Positions 1 through 13,074 of a stretch of DNA of 64,000 nt are shown here, in pieces (within the stretch, counting starts at the first letter, position 1; each line of letters starts with the position of its first letter). The stretch is from Todiramphus chloris collaris (lineage: Eukaryota > Chordata > Aves > Coraciiformes > Alcedinidae). The DNA is taken from NCBI GenBank assembly GCA_025345505.1, contig JANVCC010000261.1:5919460-5983459 (forward strand). Reading direction: 5' to 3'. A program made the translations under genes and the position numbers. Below the pieces are notes generated by a model, which saw nothing but the letters and a program-made list of their open reading frames with translations, was not told where the DNA came from and did no database searches.

Positions 1-432
1 ATCCAAGGGATCCCTTGTAAAATATATTTGGTGCAATCATGACTTTTTTTTTTCCTTTCCTGTTGAAAGTATATAAATATAAATATATATAAAAAGGAAA
101 CTGTTAAGGTACTAAATGAGGAAGCCTTGAATGACATTTAAGATCAGGATAAGGTCTGCCATTAGACACTGACTGTCACCTGTCTCTACTAAAATGTACC
201 ATTTTTTAAGGATATTTGTTGTCCTTTCAAGTGGTTCTTTTTTTTACCAAGATAATTTAAAGATTTATGAGGACTGTATGTAAATCCTTCTATCTTTCAG
301 GAAGGCATGACCAAGGAAAGTGCTAACTGAACAAGTCACACAAAGAATGTAAATTTTGTACAGTACTAGACTGTGTAAATGAAGCTTGCTTGTAGGGGGG
401 AAACTTTAAATAAAACTTTATGTACTAATTCA
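1..432 (+). other. Probable 3' UTR end of an upstream gene (KLHL14 by synteny)
   Basis: The stretch is AT-rich and non-coding in all frames, and ends with a canonical AATAAA followed by a GT-rich tract, as expected for the last part of a + strand 3' UTR. In human the gene order read along GAREM1 is KLHL14 then GAREM1, both on the same strand. The same order here would make this the KLHL14 terminus. That name is inference from synteny only; no kelch or BTB coding sequence is in the window. The alternative is an unrelated transcript end or a chance AATAAA. Confidence 0.45.
409..414 (+). terminator. Poly(A) signal AATAAA
   Basis: Canonical AATAAA hexamer. Cleavage would be expected about 10-30 bases downstream, and a GT-rich stretch (around 459-472) follows that could act as the downstream element. 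Confidence 0.5.
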
Positions 433-1903
433 ACTGTCTGCCATATTCCTACTTACAAAGTGTATGTATAAATAATATCTACATTAAATCCTTTGGAACT
501 TTTTTTATCATGTAGATGCGTAAACTTCTTTTTTTTCCTGGCTGTACGGAACATCCTCATTGTTCTCCAAGTGTCGTTACTGGGTGCTTGTGAATGCAGC
601 AGCGCAGTAAAATGTGGTGAGTCTGAGCCTCCCCTGGCCTCACCTGTGTGCCCACGGGCACGGGCTGGCTTCAGACGCCGACGGATGCGATCGGAGGTCG
701 GACGCCTGTGAAACTCCTCTGCCCTGCACTGCTCTGCCCCTGCCACTGCCCCGTGGGAAGAGAAGTTGAAAAGGACACAGCTCCCTTGAATGCAGTCTGG
801 CTTTGAGGAATGTAACGCTAGTTCTGGTGATTTCTTCCCTTTTCAAAATGTGCCTCCTGGGCTGAGTTTCTCTGCTAACTGGGGGTATTTCTGGTCGGGA
901 AGGAGAAGTACCAGCACTGCTGTGCAGTAGAGGAGCTGGCACAAGAGCTACTGCCAGGCTGAGAAGACAAGATAAAGGCAGAGGCTTTACCATGAAGCAC
1001 AATCATTACCAATACCAGTTACTATACTACCTGCATTATTTATTCATGCTACCAGCCTTTGTCGTGGAGCAGAACCTTCCTGTGCAAACCACGCGGGTGC
1101 AGTGACCACACAGAAAGGCAGTCGCTGACCCCCGTGCTCAGAGCAAGTGTGAGCTGTGCTGGGGGGTGGCTGAGGATGCAATGGAAGAGTCTGGTCTAAG
1201 GAGAGAGGATCAGTCCTGTTCAAATCTTTTATGAGGAAGGGAAAGGCAAGCACAGCAACTACCGTAAGACCGCACAATGAATAGGACTGTTTCATTAATG
1301 AGTTTATTTCAGAAGAGAAAGGAAGGAAGGGAGATTTATGCATTCTTTTTTGAAGTAATGTGAGATAAGAAGAAAGAGAAGCTGGTAGCAGTGAGCAGAG
1401 ATACAATTTAGAAAGAAAGGGAATAAGTGAGAAGAGGTAAGAATGAAAGGAAAAAACAGAAACCGAGAGGCTGCAAGAGGAGAAAGTGGGAAGTTCTTGT
1501 GGATCAGGGGTACAGGCAAAGTAAGGGCTGGAGTAATGAGGAAGGCAAAGATGATCTCTGAGAAGAACACATCAGAGCAAGCCTCTGAAAATGACAGGAG
1601 AGGCAACAGAAAGAATAGAAGAGAACCAGGAGACAATGCAGTAAAAGCGGACATAAAATAAACATAAAACTAAATAAGCCCTTGGTGATGGTACCGCTCT
1701 TACTTTCTTTAGCTAGCCATTTCCAGTGGCCTAGATGTCAAGCAGAAGGATCAAATGAGCAGAGTACGTAGATGCTGCAGTGTTCAAGCTTTCCATGCGT
1801 GGACTTCAGCACAACAGAAATGGTGAGAGGTGCCCCTGGGGTGCCTGGGCTGCAGCAGGCACCCAACTGCACCCAGCACCTGTGGCAAGGGAGGAGAGCT
1901 GGA
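433..1903. other. Intergenic, no gene seen; includes a polypurine tract
   Basis: No open frame here has splice signals or a recognisable domain. From about 1310 to 1640 the + strand is strongly purine-rich (runs of GGAAGG, AGAAGAGA and similar), which explains the long Ser/Leu/Phe-rich reading frames on the opposite strand. These are composition artefacts. Confidence 0.6.

Positions 1904-1946
<43 letters not shown>
1904..1946. repeat. (GCT)n microsatellite, about 14 uninterrupted units
   Basis: Forty-three bases of pure GCT trinucleotide (CTG/CAG type). Frames through it read poly-Leu, poly-Ala or poly-Gln depending on strand and phase, but none has gene-like flanks. It lies about 1.5 kb beyond the putative upstream 3' UTR end, so it is probably intergenic. 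Confidence 0.95.
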
Positions 1947-1949
<3 letters not shown>

Positions 1950-4900
1950 AGAAGCAGAGAAAGAGCAGATGAGTTGCAGGTCCCAGTCCCCGCTGGCAGG
2001 AGGGAAGCATCGTCTCCATTTCTGGCTCACAGCTGAGGGTTGTCTTTTGGAGTTGGACACCTGGACTGTTCTCTGCTGGCCTTCCAGCCACACGTTATTA
2101 ATATTCTCCTCTTTGTCCTCAGCATGAAAAACTTCCCTGGGTACTTTTGTGGAGCTGGGCCTGGAAAACAACAGATGGGTGAATGGAGCTATTTCCCTGG
2201 TCCCGAGCTGTGGTCCCATCCACTGCCCGGGAAGCGTGAGAAGGCTGGGTTGTTGCAGACTTGTAACCTACATGCTTGCCCTTAAGGAGGTAAAAGATGG
2301 CATTGCAGAAATAATGCTTTTCATTGATTACAGCACTGTCTTCAAAGGTACAGTGCACCCACCTCCCAAAGGCTGGCGTTGCTTTTCTGTACATGTTTAT
2401 CCCCCTTCCTACTTTTAATATGATGATTTACTCTTCCAGCTGCATCTGTGAGCCAATTTCTGAGAAAAATCCATGCCAAATCTCATTATATACACCAGTT
2501 TGTATTGTACTGTAATCACTCACCAATATAGTGCTCTAATTCTCTTGCTTTTAAGGGACGGACCAAGTTTTGATTTAAATGGAGCTTTCCAGATACAGAC
2601 AAAGGAGACAGAAAATCCCAAACAGTGCTAAAGAGGCCAAGATGGTAATTACCAACACACACACACTCCTGAGCAGTTTAAGATGCACATTCTCATTTCT
2701 GTTGTTAGTGTGGCAGTGGAAGAGTCGGTGTTTCAGCCTCTCAGGTCCAGCCCAAGGAAGCAGCGACAGCAGCACTGGAGGTCAGAGTGGTTAGTGGGAA
2801 GGGAAAGTACACTAACGAATTCTGGAGGGCTTGTAATGCCATAAAAGATTCAGTTAATCTGCAGCATAGATGTTGATCAGTGAAACTGAACCTAGCTCTC
2901 TGGACCTTGTCAGATGTATTCTGTGCATGTCAGTGTTCCACACCAATTACAGATTTTAGAAGATGCTCTCATGCAAAACTATGTGCCCTAATATATAAGC
3001 CAGCTCAGATGTAACTAAAATTAAAATCTGACTGTGGCAAATCTCTGTGATCCTGATATATGAAAATCCAAATAAATGATTTGTTCCCAGAAATGAAAAA
3101 TAACTTCAGCAGGAAATTTCAAAATTACTTATGCAGGATTAATCCAGTTCAATGAATGCATCTTGCGTTGATTAATAAAGCAATCCTGAATTGCAAAGTA
3201 AAATGAGAGGAGACTTCTGGTGCTGATATATTTGTGTATTTCTGAAGCTAGAGAGAAACGCACGTTTGCAGGAGATGTGGTCAACCAGTGTAAACAGAGA
3301 TTGAATACAAATAGTGATTTTCTAATTGTCTGTTTTCTCCCTGCAGCAGAAAACTACCTTTGTGTCATTGATCCTTTCCTGAGGTACGCAGGTACTATGT
3401 TACCTGCCACAATATTGAATGAGAACAGGGGATCAAACACGATTCTACAATGACTCCAATTAGCATCCAGATGACATCTGCAGTCTTATCTAGTAAAGAA
3501 AAGTAAAACTTGAGCTACTTGCTGCTGATTTTCTTGCCACAGAGTAGATATTTTGGTCAGGTAACGTTAGCTTTTGTGATCTGCTGCCCTTGAATTTAAT
3601 TGGTCTTAGAGGTGAACAGAAAGTGAAAACAAGGGAAAGAGATTTAAACAAATGCAGTATTTTCCCAGATTTTAATTCAGTGTCCACACACACAAAAAAA
3701 AAAAATCAATTGAATTTATTTAAAGTAGTCCTTAATCTAAAAACCTGTTCTTTGATTTGGAGACCTACCTTCAGTCATTGCAGTGTTATCAAAAGGAATA
3801 TTTATTAATGGTTGAGGTATTTTGCAAAATACCTTTAAAAACCTTGTGGTTTTGTCTTTAAGAAATGGTTCCTTGTATCACCCTTAAACATCCTCCACAA
3901 AAACCACACCGGCAGGATCGTGTTTGTAAAGCTTGTTTAGTATCTTGGTATCTTGTGTGGTGTTCAGCTCCTGATGCTTTGCAGACTCCTTTCCATTTTT
4001 GTTGGTAGTTGTGCAAAACAATTCCATTTTCAGAAAACTTTGTCTGATCAGGAAGATTTTCTATGAATGCAGTAAGAGAACTTTAAACATACTTCAGTGT
4101 GAACAGTGAGTACCGAGCCTGGTGATCCATTGCGTAAACAGCATCAGAACAATTCTTGCTTCCTGTGTATTCAGGGGCCTTGGGAAGGGTGTATACATAT
4201 ACATGGACACATTTGCACCCAAAAAATGTCAAGTGCATGGGCCGTAGCAAGGACTGCTGTGCCATTGGTTTTGCTAAAAGTGTAAACTCGGTAACCACTC
4301 TGGAACTCGGGTGTTTTTCTTTAAAAACCCCCTCTTCAGCTGCAAAGATGCCATTAGTCACAGCAGGGAGCGTAACCAGAAGGAGGATGTCTGTAACTAT
4401 AGCAAGAGAGCACATTAAACTGTAGGTCAGAATCACGACTGACTGATTACCTTCAGGGTGAAAGTAAATCTTCAGGCTTGCCGGAGCAGTAGGAAAGAGG
4501 ACTGGCTGGGGCTTGCTGAGGTCATCCCTGCCTCCCCCACGCCCCGGCGGGGTCGGCGATGCCCAGAGCGCTCCCAGCAGACGTTTGCTGACTCTCCTAA
4601 CCTTCGTAGCAATGTGTGACTGCATGTAGTCATCATCATCATTAGAAAATGCTTCCTAATGTCTAGCTTAAATGTCTCATTAGTTTAAAGAGATGATTCC
4701 AGGAAGAACCCAAAACAGAAAACAAGTATTTTCCAAAAATTTAAGTTCACAGTTAAATCATCTAAAACTTTCACAAATGACAGAACCTTCAAAGCTGCTT
4801 TTCCTTCTCCTGCTCTCAGTGGATAAGGAGAACTGTTTAATCCCACTCGCTTTGCATCAGCTTTGTTTTGCAAACCCAAAGACTACCAGCCTTCACTTTT

Positions 4901-7900
4901 CTCTAGGCATATGACTCAGCCTCTCCCCTCTGACTTGACACCTACCACCAGTCTGAGTTTTCCCTTTCTCCAGCTGCCCCACCTCATCACTGTGCACTGA
5001 CCACCAGCAGATTTCTGTCTCGCTTGCAGTGATGCAGCCCAGGGTTACGATGGACTGCAGCTTTGCAATGGTCTCCTTCCATCTCTAGTGAGGTTCCCTG
5101 TAACTTGCCCAGGTCAGAGTGGATCAGACAGATAGTTTGCCTCTATTCAAGATGAAACTTGGATCTTTTCAGCAGCACTTCGACTGTAGATGAGGCTGAA
5201 AGCCATAATCTGCCTGTGCAGTATTCAGGTACAAAGTCATTGTAATAATAAACTTTAATAAACTTCAGTGAATGGAGTTTACATACAGGACTCTGTAAAG
5301 ATTAATTAGCCTGCTGTAGGAAAGTGTGTCACTTTTATCAGTGACTGGGCACTCAGAAAAAAAAACAAATACTGTTCTCTTTTAAGCTCTTTTGCTTCTT
5401 TTAGTGGAATAAAATGAAAGACATTTGTGAAGCATTATGTCTGGCACAGCACCTCCTCTTGTGAGGTATTCTCTGAGCATTCACTTTTGCCATGATATAT
5501 TCCACTGTTTTCAGGAGCTACTGAGCATTGCCAGTACCTGAAATGAAAGTGGTCTGTTTTGACTAGCACAAGGGTATCATGCTCTGGATTCCCTCCTCTT
5601 GTTTGCAGACAATGGCTCCAGACAGGATGTTCACAGCTGGATGTATTCAGGCTGCCATTCACAAAGCCACTGGCTCTCCTGTTTGTCCCATGAAGAATGT
5701 TGCTGGACACCAACGTCAGTTGGTTCTGGTGTGGTTACTCATTCTGAGCACATTTACCATCTCTCTGTCCATGCCTGGCCCTGTATTTCAGAGCTTCATC
5801 AGAAAACCTTTTATTGCAATCCTTAGTGACACTGGGTGTGGTTACTGAGCCTTTTCATTCACCGTTGCAAGAAGATCGGCCGTTCCTCTTACAGGAAGAA
5901 AGAAGTATGTAGCCTTGGCCTGCAAAGAGAATTAGACTCAGTGTCTGGTTCAGCCTGAAACGTTGGTGAGTGAAGCCTCAGACTACACCCTGGTGACTGT
6001 AAAGCTCTCATGTCTATGCTAGCCCATCAGGGAGGCCACTGCTGTGTGGCTTCACTCCCTCCTCTCCCCTCCGTGCCCTGGAAATGTGCAACAGACTCAG
6101 CCGAACGCTGCCCCGGGTGCCCCTCCCAGCACCAGGTATTCCCCGGGCTGTGCCCAGCCCCTGCTTTCCCGAGGGTCCAGTGCTCAGGGCTGGGCAGCAG
6201 TGCTGGCATTGGCCTTGTGGTGGGGACTGCCACTGTGCCCTGACCCTGGCCCTGTTTCAGATGGAGCAATTAATCTCTGCCAGTTTGGGGAATTAATCGT
6301 GTGAACATTTTAGGACCCAACTGCAGAACAGAACCAGGGCACTCGTACTTCACCAGAGGACGCTTACTGATAGCTATGGAGAGGGCTCACAAAATAATAT
6401 TTTAGACCTGGAACAACACTTAATAGATGAGAAAAAGAGTCTTCATTCTGTACTCGTTGGTTCCAATTAGAGGAGGAACTGTCCTCTATTTTCCGAAGAG
6501 TGTTTAATTCTGAATGGGTTTCTGATGGGCGCTGGGCTACCACGGGCAAATCTCATCTTGACAAGTACTAATTATGGACAACGCAGTGGCAGACTGTAAT
6601 CTCTGTCATGAGAGCTATCAACGGGGATACAGCGAAGGCTTTAACAGTGGGTGGCAGTACTCTGGGTCAAATTAATCACCGCCATAATGACAATGAAATC
6701 AGTAGAGCTTTGGGATGTTAAGTTTGATAAAAGAAGCCGTTCTGTTCTTGGTCTGGCTGTTTACATCGCAGCCTGGCCTCAGCTTGAGCTAATCCTTTGT
6801 CACGGTGTTCAGGGCTGGCTTCTTTTGGCACAGGGGAAAGAGAACAAAGAGCAGCCCCCCTTGCAGAACCAATGTTTTCGTGTCCAGATCTGAGTTGCTG
6901 CAAGTGGATTACCTAAGTGTGAAGCAGACAGCCCCAGATCTGCACAGGCCACTGTTGTGAGGCACATGAAAGGACTCAGAAATATCAGTGGAATTTTGGG
7001 GGGATGCAACGTCAGAAGTGTTACTATGTGTGAAGTCAGCTCTGTTTGGCTTTGGATTTTGTCAGAAGAACTTGAGGAAGGTCTGTTCTGCCTCCTTTGC
7101 CTCCTTTGCCCATGGGCTCAGGGCTCAAGGTCTAACGGAGCAACCCTTAGAGCACGATGCAGGCAGCTGCCGACTAAGAGCCGTGCAGTGCGTGCAGGCA
7201 CAGCTAAAAAACCAAGTTTCTAGGAACGGCGAGGTGAGGCAATTTTGCCTGCCAGAATTAGCCTGCTAAGCTAAACTGTGTCAAGTTTTAGCCCAAGTCA
7301 GCCTTGCCCTAAAGCTATGGGCTTGCTCACCAAGAGTGCTTCGTGCTGCTTTATTTGGCTTCGATACACGGTTCATGGTCTGCCGGTGATGGCTGTTTCT
7401 GTGATGCTGACCCCTGGAACATTTCTCAGCACCCACACCAACACACAGTCTCTCTCTGGACTTCCAGCTGGGGCTGAACAGGACCTGCCACCTTCCCCAG
7501 CAGCTCTTCAGGCTGCAGAAGCAGGGCAGCGGGGCCCGAGGCATCCTCCAGGCACACCAACAGTTCCCGTGGGCACAGGCACAGTGACAGGCTGTGCAGC
7601 TTGGGCACCAGTGTGGCACCAACATGAAACACATCCCTGTTTCTCCACACAGGCCTCCCCCATCCTCTGTCCTACCCCACTCAGGGTTATCTCCCCACAT
7701 CCTCTGTGTCTGCTGACAACTTATCAAATACGGCTTGGATGAGGGTGATCCAGCCCAGCTTTTTGTCCAGGGCTACAACGGGGAATTTTCATCCCTATAT
7801 CCACAGTCCCATATAATAGGAAGAATCAAATGTAAACAAATGTATTTCCATTCACCTGTTTAGTACCAGAGCGGTCACAAAAACGTATAACTACCCTAAA

Positions 7901-10900
7901 TCCAAACAAACTGCCAACCATCCCTCTTGGATCCATTTTGTAACTCTGCAGAATAATCTCTGCTTTTGTTAGAGCGGTTAAAGGAGATTTAGAGGGAGGA
8001 AAGAGCATGGTGACTTCCAAGGGAAGAGTGAGTGATTCAGTGCAAAAAGGGTAAATTTCATCTGCACATTCTTAACTGCGAGGACATTCTGCACATCTCA
8101 GGAGTGCACTAAGTGGTGCAGTAAACCAGTAAATTAGAAGAATGTAAATTCTTTAGTAGGAATTGCACGCAAGGGAAAAATGCTTCCTCATGCTCATATT
8201 TGTTTTCATGAAAATAATGTACACTCTTCCTAAAATCATACTGGTACAGAGCTGAGTAAGACATCAAAACCAGTAATAGATATTACACTGGACTCAGAAA
8301 TGGCAATGACACGATTATCTTCAGTGTTTCTGATGATCTCTGTGATAAAGCAAGGAGCTGGTGTATTTAGAGCCTGGCACCGAGTAGGGAGCCTTGTAGC
8401 TCTCTTCCCCTCTCACTCTGTCTGTCTTATTTATCTCTCATTAAACTAAATTGTATTCTTGTTGGCTGACTGACCTCTGATATTGTTATTAATTGATTTA
8501 TATAGTGCCTTTTGCAAGCCCCAAGGCACTTCAGAGAATTGCAAATATATATGGGGATCACTTCACCAGTCACCTAAGTGCAGCCACCTTTGGGTGGAAA
8601 CTGGTGGCACTGGCAAGAAAGGCAGACTAGCGGAGCCAGCACTTTGAGCAGCCTCACTGCCCAGCAGGTGCCTTGGAATCAGATTGGAAGGGTTGGAAAT
8701 CTTGAAGAAAAAGGACTAGTTCTGGCAAAAGATGAGTGAAGAGCACGTTCAAAACCAAGCGTGAGGCACAGTATTTTCATGGTGGATTCAGTGCCCAAGG
8801 GTAGTCATGGTAGGGCCTTCTATTTTTTCACTTGGTTCTAATCACCACGGAACCTCCCCAGACATCATTCCCTTGGAGCTCCTGCCCTGTGCCAGCCCTC
8901 CTCCCTGGTTCACCCGTGCATGGAGACGTGGCTCCCGTGCCCAGCAGCGTGCACCTGCAAACCCCGTGGTGCCCAAGGGAGCGATGGAGGTGCCGGTGCA
9001 AGCAAACACCATGTCCGGGCAAGATCATCCAACAGCCACGAGGAGCCAGGCTCGGTGCTTCCTCCTCTTGCCACGTCAGGCACTTGGAAAGATGAGAAGG
9101 ATTTCAGAGCGGGGACTGAAGCTGGGTATTTGAGGTGTGTTTAGCTCAGGACCCAAAGTATCTGGGGCAGCATGTGATGGTTGCCAGCAGCACTTCTGCG
9201 CTTCCCTGATGCGTACGCCGTTACGAGCAGTGAAGCAGAAAAGGTTAAAATAGGCTAACATGCACAGAGCAGGTGGCCACCAAGAAAGGAAAGGATCACA
9301 CACACCAAAAAATTATGCAAATCTCCATAGAAGGGCACCCAGCCCTCCTTCCCTTACCCTCAGTGGTGAGTCCCAGCACCACAGAAGGACCAGGTCTGTG
9401 GTCCCTCCGAGCATTGATGCCGACTTCTCAAAGGTGGGGATGCTGTAGCTTTTCAGTTTAAGAGCCTGAGCATTCACAATAAACATTTTTAATACTTTCC
9501 CATCAATTATATATGAGAGAGCTTTGTGTTTTTTCAGAATATTATAGTTTTGTCTTCATTTGAAACATCTGAGTGCCTCTAATTAAAAAAAAAAAAAGAA
9601 GTCTCTCCAAAAGTGCAAACATAGCAGAGAATATCAGAAATACCTTTGTTAGGGTAGGTCATTAAAGCTACTTAGACCTGAGTGAAATGCATTGTATTGT
9701 TGTGAAGGTTTTGAACCCTTCCCCATTAAAATGAACCCTGAATATAAAAAAAAAAGTGCCCCCCTTCCCAAAGCTGAATTCATTTCACTGGCTCCATTAA
9801 CAAGCAGGTCTGCTCTCGTCTTATCTTTCAAGAATTCTATGCCTGATTGCATTTATGTTCTCATTTAGCATCTCAAAATGGGCACTTTCTTTCAAGAAGG
9901 GTTAGTGCATGACTCACCCGCTTAGTTAATCTGACTAATTAGCATACTCTCACCCATTAACAGCATTAGAACAACAACTGTAGCTCTCGCTACCTCACTG
10001 TCTGGAAAACAGACCTCTCCTAGTTTACAAGGACATTGGTCGCTGCCCGTCTTTCGTTAACTGTGGGGTTATTTATCACAGCAGCACAGGATTTGCAGGT
10101 AGCTCTGGAAGGGGCGATATAATTCTTAATATCCTGCAAAAAAACCCCTTCAGCCCATAATCTTTCCTGCTGACTTATTGGAAATTATTCTAAAATTAAG
10201 TCCTTAACTCTGTAAGAAACCCCTCTGGCAGCCAGGCTGCTTCCATGCACCTCTTCCAAGTGAAAGAAACTGATGGTGGAAATTAAAGAAGTTTTTCTTA
10301 CGGGCACACTAAGTGTACAATATGAAAATCTTTCAGACTTCAACCAGCCCCCGGTGGGCTTGGACTCATTTCCCACAGCTATTCTAGGAGCACCAAGCCT
10401 TGCTCAGATGAAGTTAAGATTTGTGGGTCCTTAGAAGAGTAATTTTCCAGGAAGCATGCCTTGCGAACTAGGAACATTTTTATTCGTGGAGGTGATGCTG
10501 AGAACAGCAGGTTAAAAGACTGAACTAGGGAGGCCAAGCCAGCAACTGCCAGAACTCCTTAAAACAACTGCAGAGTGCCCGAGGTGCTCAAGGAGATTTA
10601 CAAACCTAATTTCAGCCTGCCCCAAATAGGCTGAAAAGCTGTAGGACACAGAGAGGTGTGAATTTCTATTATTTATCTCAAAGGGCTGTTCATGAGAAGC
10701 CTAATTATGATCACTTATATGCCAGGACTCCTAATCATTCCATTGCTGCTCACCATGCCAGAAATGCCTATCATCTATCAGGCTTCCTCTGTGGCACCAG
10801 CACAGGGGTGAGACGTGCCAGTGCCACACACCTTCACACCACACTCCCAAGGAATAAGCCTGCAGCCTGTGGAGACCAGTGCTGCCTGCACAGCCCTCGG

Positions 10901-11405
10901 ATGGGCCTCAAAGTGTGATGGGAAGTATTCCATCTCCCGTGCTGTCAGCGTGGAGCAGTTGGATGCTGATGTTCGGCTGGGTTATTCAAGTGATGCTGGC
11001 TTGGTTGGGTGCCTTGGAGCGTGGTGCCTGCAGGGTGTGCCTGGAGGTTTTTTTAAGTATGGCTCCTCACCTCCTCTTCAGCCAACAGTGAGAATCAGCA
11101 GACATAATAGTTAAAAACGTGAGTTTTCAACATAATTTCACAAGCTATGGAAATCTGAAATGTTTACTGGACCTGCAGGTTTTACCTGATGGGAAAGTCA
11201 CTGTTTGAAGACAACAAATCCACTCGCTACTGATGCTCATGCTGGACAATGCCAGAGCTCAAGCTGAGTGAGGTTTCCACCTACTTTGAGAAAAAGCTGA
11301 GAAACAGATTCCTGGAGCAAAAATCCCTCTTGGAGCACTGGTCCCCACAGGAGGGGATGCTGCTGGTACACCCATCCCGCTGGCAGTCACACCACCGCTG
11401 CTGGT
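1947..11405. other. Intergenic block, no gene recognised
   Basis: About 9.4 kb with no convincing exon. Open frames of 60-154 codons (for example 7278-7742 +, 7281-7727 -) overlap on both strands in moderately GC-rich stretches (6000-6280, 7430-7700, 8870-9080) and show no domain, start context or splice pattern. A short piece near 4645-4680 resembles the decayed minus-strand CR1 text seen elsewhere but is too short to call firmly. Confidence 0.55.
8496..8545. repeat. Short inverted repeat, possible remnant of an ancient interspersed element
   Basis: AGTGCCTT (8504-8511) and AAGGCACT (8523-8530) form perfect 8-bp arms around an 11-base loop, preceded by a TTTATAT stretch. The layout recalls palindromic tails of some old vertebrate dispersed repeats. 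That resemblance is from memory and weak; it could equally be a unique hairpin. Confidence 0.3.
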
Positions 11406-12188
11406 NNNNNNNNNNNNNNNNNNNNNNNNNNNNNNNNNNNNNNNNNNNNNNNNNNNNNNNNNNNNNNNNNNNNNNNNNNNNNNNNNNNNNNNNNNNNNNN
11501 NNNNNNNNNNNNNNNNNNNNNNNNNNNNNNNNNNNNNNNNNNNNNNNNNNNNNNNNNNNNNNNNNNNNNNNNNNNNNNNNNNNNNNNNNNNNNNNNNNNN
11601 NNNNNNNNNNNNNNNNNNNNNNNNNNNNNNNNNNNNNNNNNNNNNNNNNNNNNNNNNNNNNNNNNNNNNNNNNNNNNNNNNNNNNNNNNNNNNNNNNNNN
11701 NNNNNNNNNNNNNNNNNNNNNNNNNNNNNNNNNNNNNNNNNNNNNNNNNNNNNNNNNNNNNNNNNNNNNNNNNNNNNNNNNNNNNNNNNNNNNNNNNNNN
11801 NNNNNNNNNNNNNNNNNNNNNNNNNNNNNNNNNNNNNNNNNNNNNNNNNNNNNNNNNNNNNNNNNNNNNNNNNNNNNNNNNNNNNNNNNNNNNNNNNNNN
11901 NNNNNNNNNNNNNNNNNNNNNNNNNNNNNNNNNNNNNNNNNNNNNNNNNNNNNNNNNNNNNNNNNNNNNNNNNNNNNNNNNNNNNNNNNNNNNNNNNNNN
12001 NNNNNNNNNNNNNNNNNNNNNNNNNNNNNNNNNNNNNNNNNNNNNNNNNNNNNNNNNNNNNNNNNNNNNNNNNNNNNNNNNNNNNNNNNNNNNNNNNNNN
12101 NNNNNNNNNNNNNNNNNNNNNNNNNNNNNNNNNNNNNNNNNNNNNNNNNNNNNNNNNNNNNNNNNNNNNNNNNNNNNNNNNNNNNNNN
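11406..12188. other. Assembly gap (783 N)
   Basis: Unresolved bases. Reading frames that appear to span the gap are meaningless. Confidence 1.
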
Positions 12189-12470
12189 CGCCTGTCATGT
12201 CTGCAGTCCATCACAGCTACAAAATGCTTAGGAACTTAGCACATGCCATTCGGTGCAGGCTGCAGATCTGTGCCTGCTGAAATGCTGTTCAAGAGCCAGA
12301 AGCGTGCACCTCAGACCATTTGGGAATTGTGACCTGTGTGTCTTCAGCCTTGTCTTTACAGGGAGCAGAATTTATTTACACAACACAGAAAGTGAAAAAA
12401 TACTGGAACTGAAGCCTGAAGAGCCTTAAAATGATGGTGGGGTTCCTTTTTTGTATAAGAGAAGCATCTG

Positions 12471-12502
12471 TATATATTTATATATATTTATATTTATATA
12501 TA
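12471..12502. repeat. AT-rich TATATATTTA microsatellite
   Basis: Simple repetition of TATATATTTA-like units on both lines of sequence around 12471-12502. Confidence 0.85.
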
Positions 12503-12825
12503 ACTGTTAATGATAGGATAGCAGCAAAGCTAAGTGACTCAGTAGAAGCTAAGTAATTTCTCAAAAGCCATGGATTGACAGAAAATATCTCCACTTCATC
12601 ATTAACACGTGACTGCAAAGAACGAGTTGGCAATGCAAAACTTATTCCTCTTATTGATCCATTATGCATTCATCTTTCTGAGAGAGCTTTGATGTTAGAA
12701 ATAATATTGAAAGCTGTAGTGAAGACTTGAAATCTTTAATCACCAAATAGGTCCTTCAAAACTCTGAAATCAATCTGAGCTTTGAACTTTTTGCCTTGTG
12801 ATTCCACCAGGGGCCCAGTGGAACC

Positions 12826-13074
12826 ATGAAGGTTCTACTGCTTTTTTTATCCCTTGCTGTGATACTTCTGTGCCAAGGAGGCCCATCTTATTGCAATACA
12901 TGTACCACAGTTCTGGCTCCAGAAGGCAGGAGGGAACTCTGTGAAAAGCCTCCACTTTTAATGGTAAGAGGTGCTCAATTCTCAGTTATCCCAGACATCA
13001 AGAAAGAAATTTACTGTACTTATAAAGACTTGCACCTCTGCATATCCACAACTCTGATCAAAATGGGGCAATGA
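12826..13074 (+). CDS. Doubtful small secreted-protein ORF (82 aa), or first exon of one
   Basis: The frame opens with an ATG in a fair context (A at -3). Its first residues (MKVLLLFLSLAVILLCQGG) look like a signal peptide: a lysine, a strongly hydrophobic core and a small-residue exit. A Cys-x-x-Cys pair follows at about residues 23 and 26, and a further Cys at about 39. An ATG|GTAAGA donor-like site follows codon 46 (GT at 12965-12966), so it could be a first exon ending near 12964, or an intronless ORF ending at 13074. I do not recognise a family. The CxxC start recalls Ly6/uPAR-like proteins, but those normally split before the cysteines. No second exon was found. A hydrophobic chance frame in AT-rich DNA is the main alternative. 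Confidence 0.22.
   Translation: MKVLLLFLSLAVILLCQGGPSYCNTCTTVLAPEGRRELCEKPPLLMVRGAQFSVIPDIKKEIYCTYKDLHLCISTTLIKMGQ

Noticed and set aside
11249-12280. Long open frames on both strands across the N gap
   Set aside because: Most of the translation is X from unresolved bases; the flanks show no domain or splice signal.
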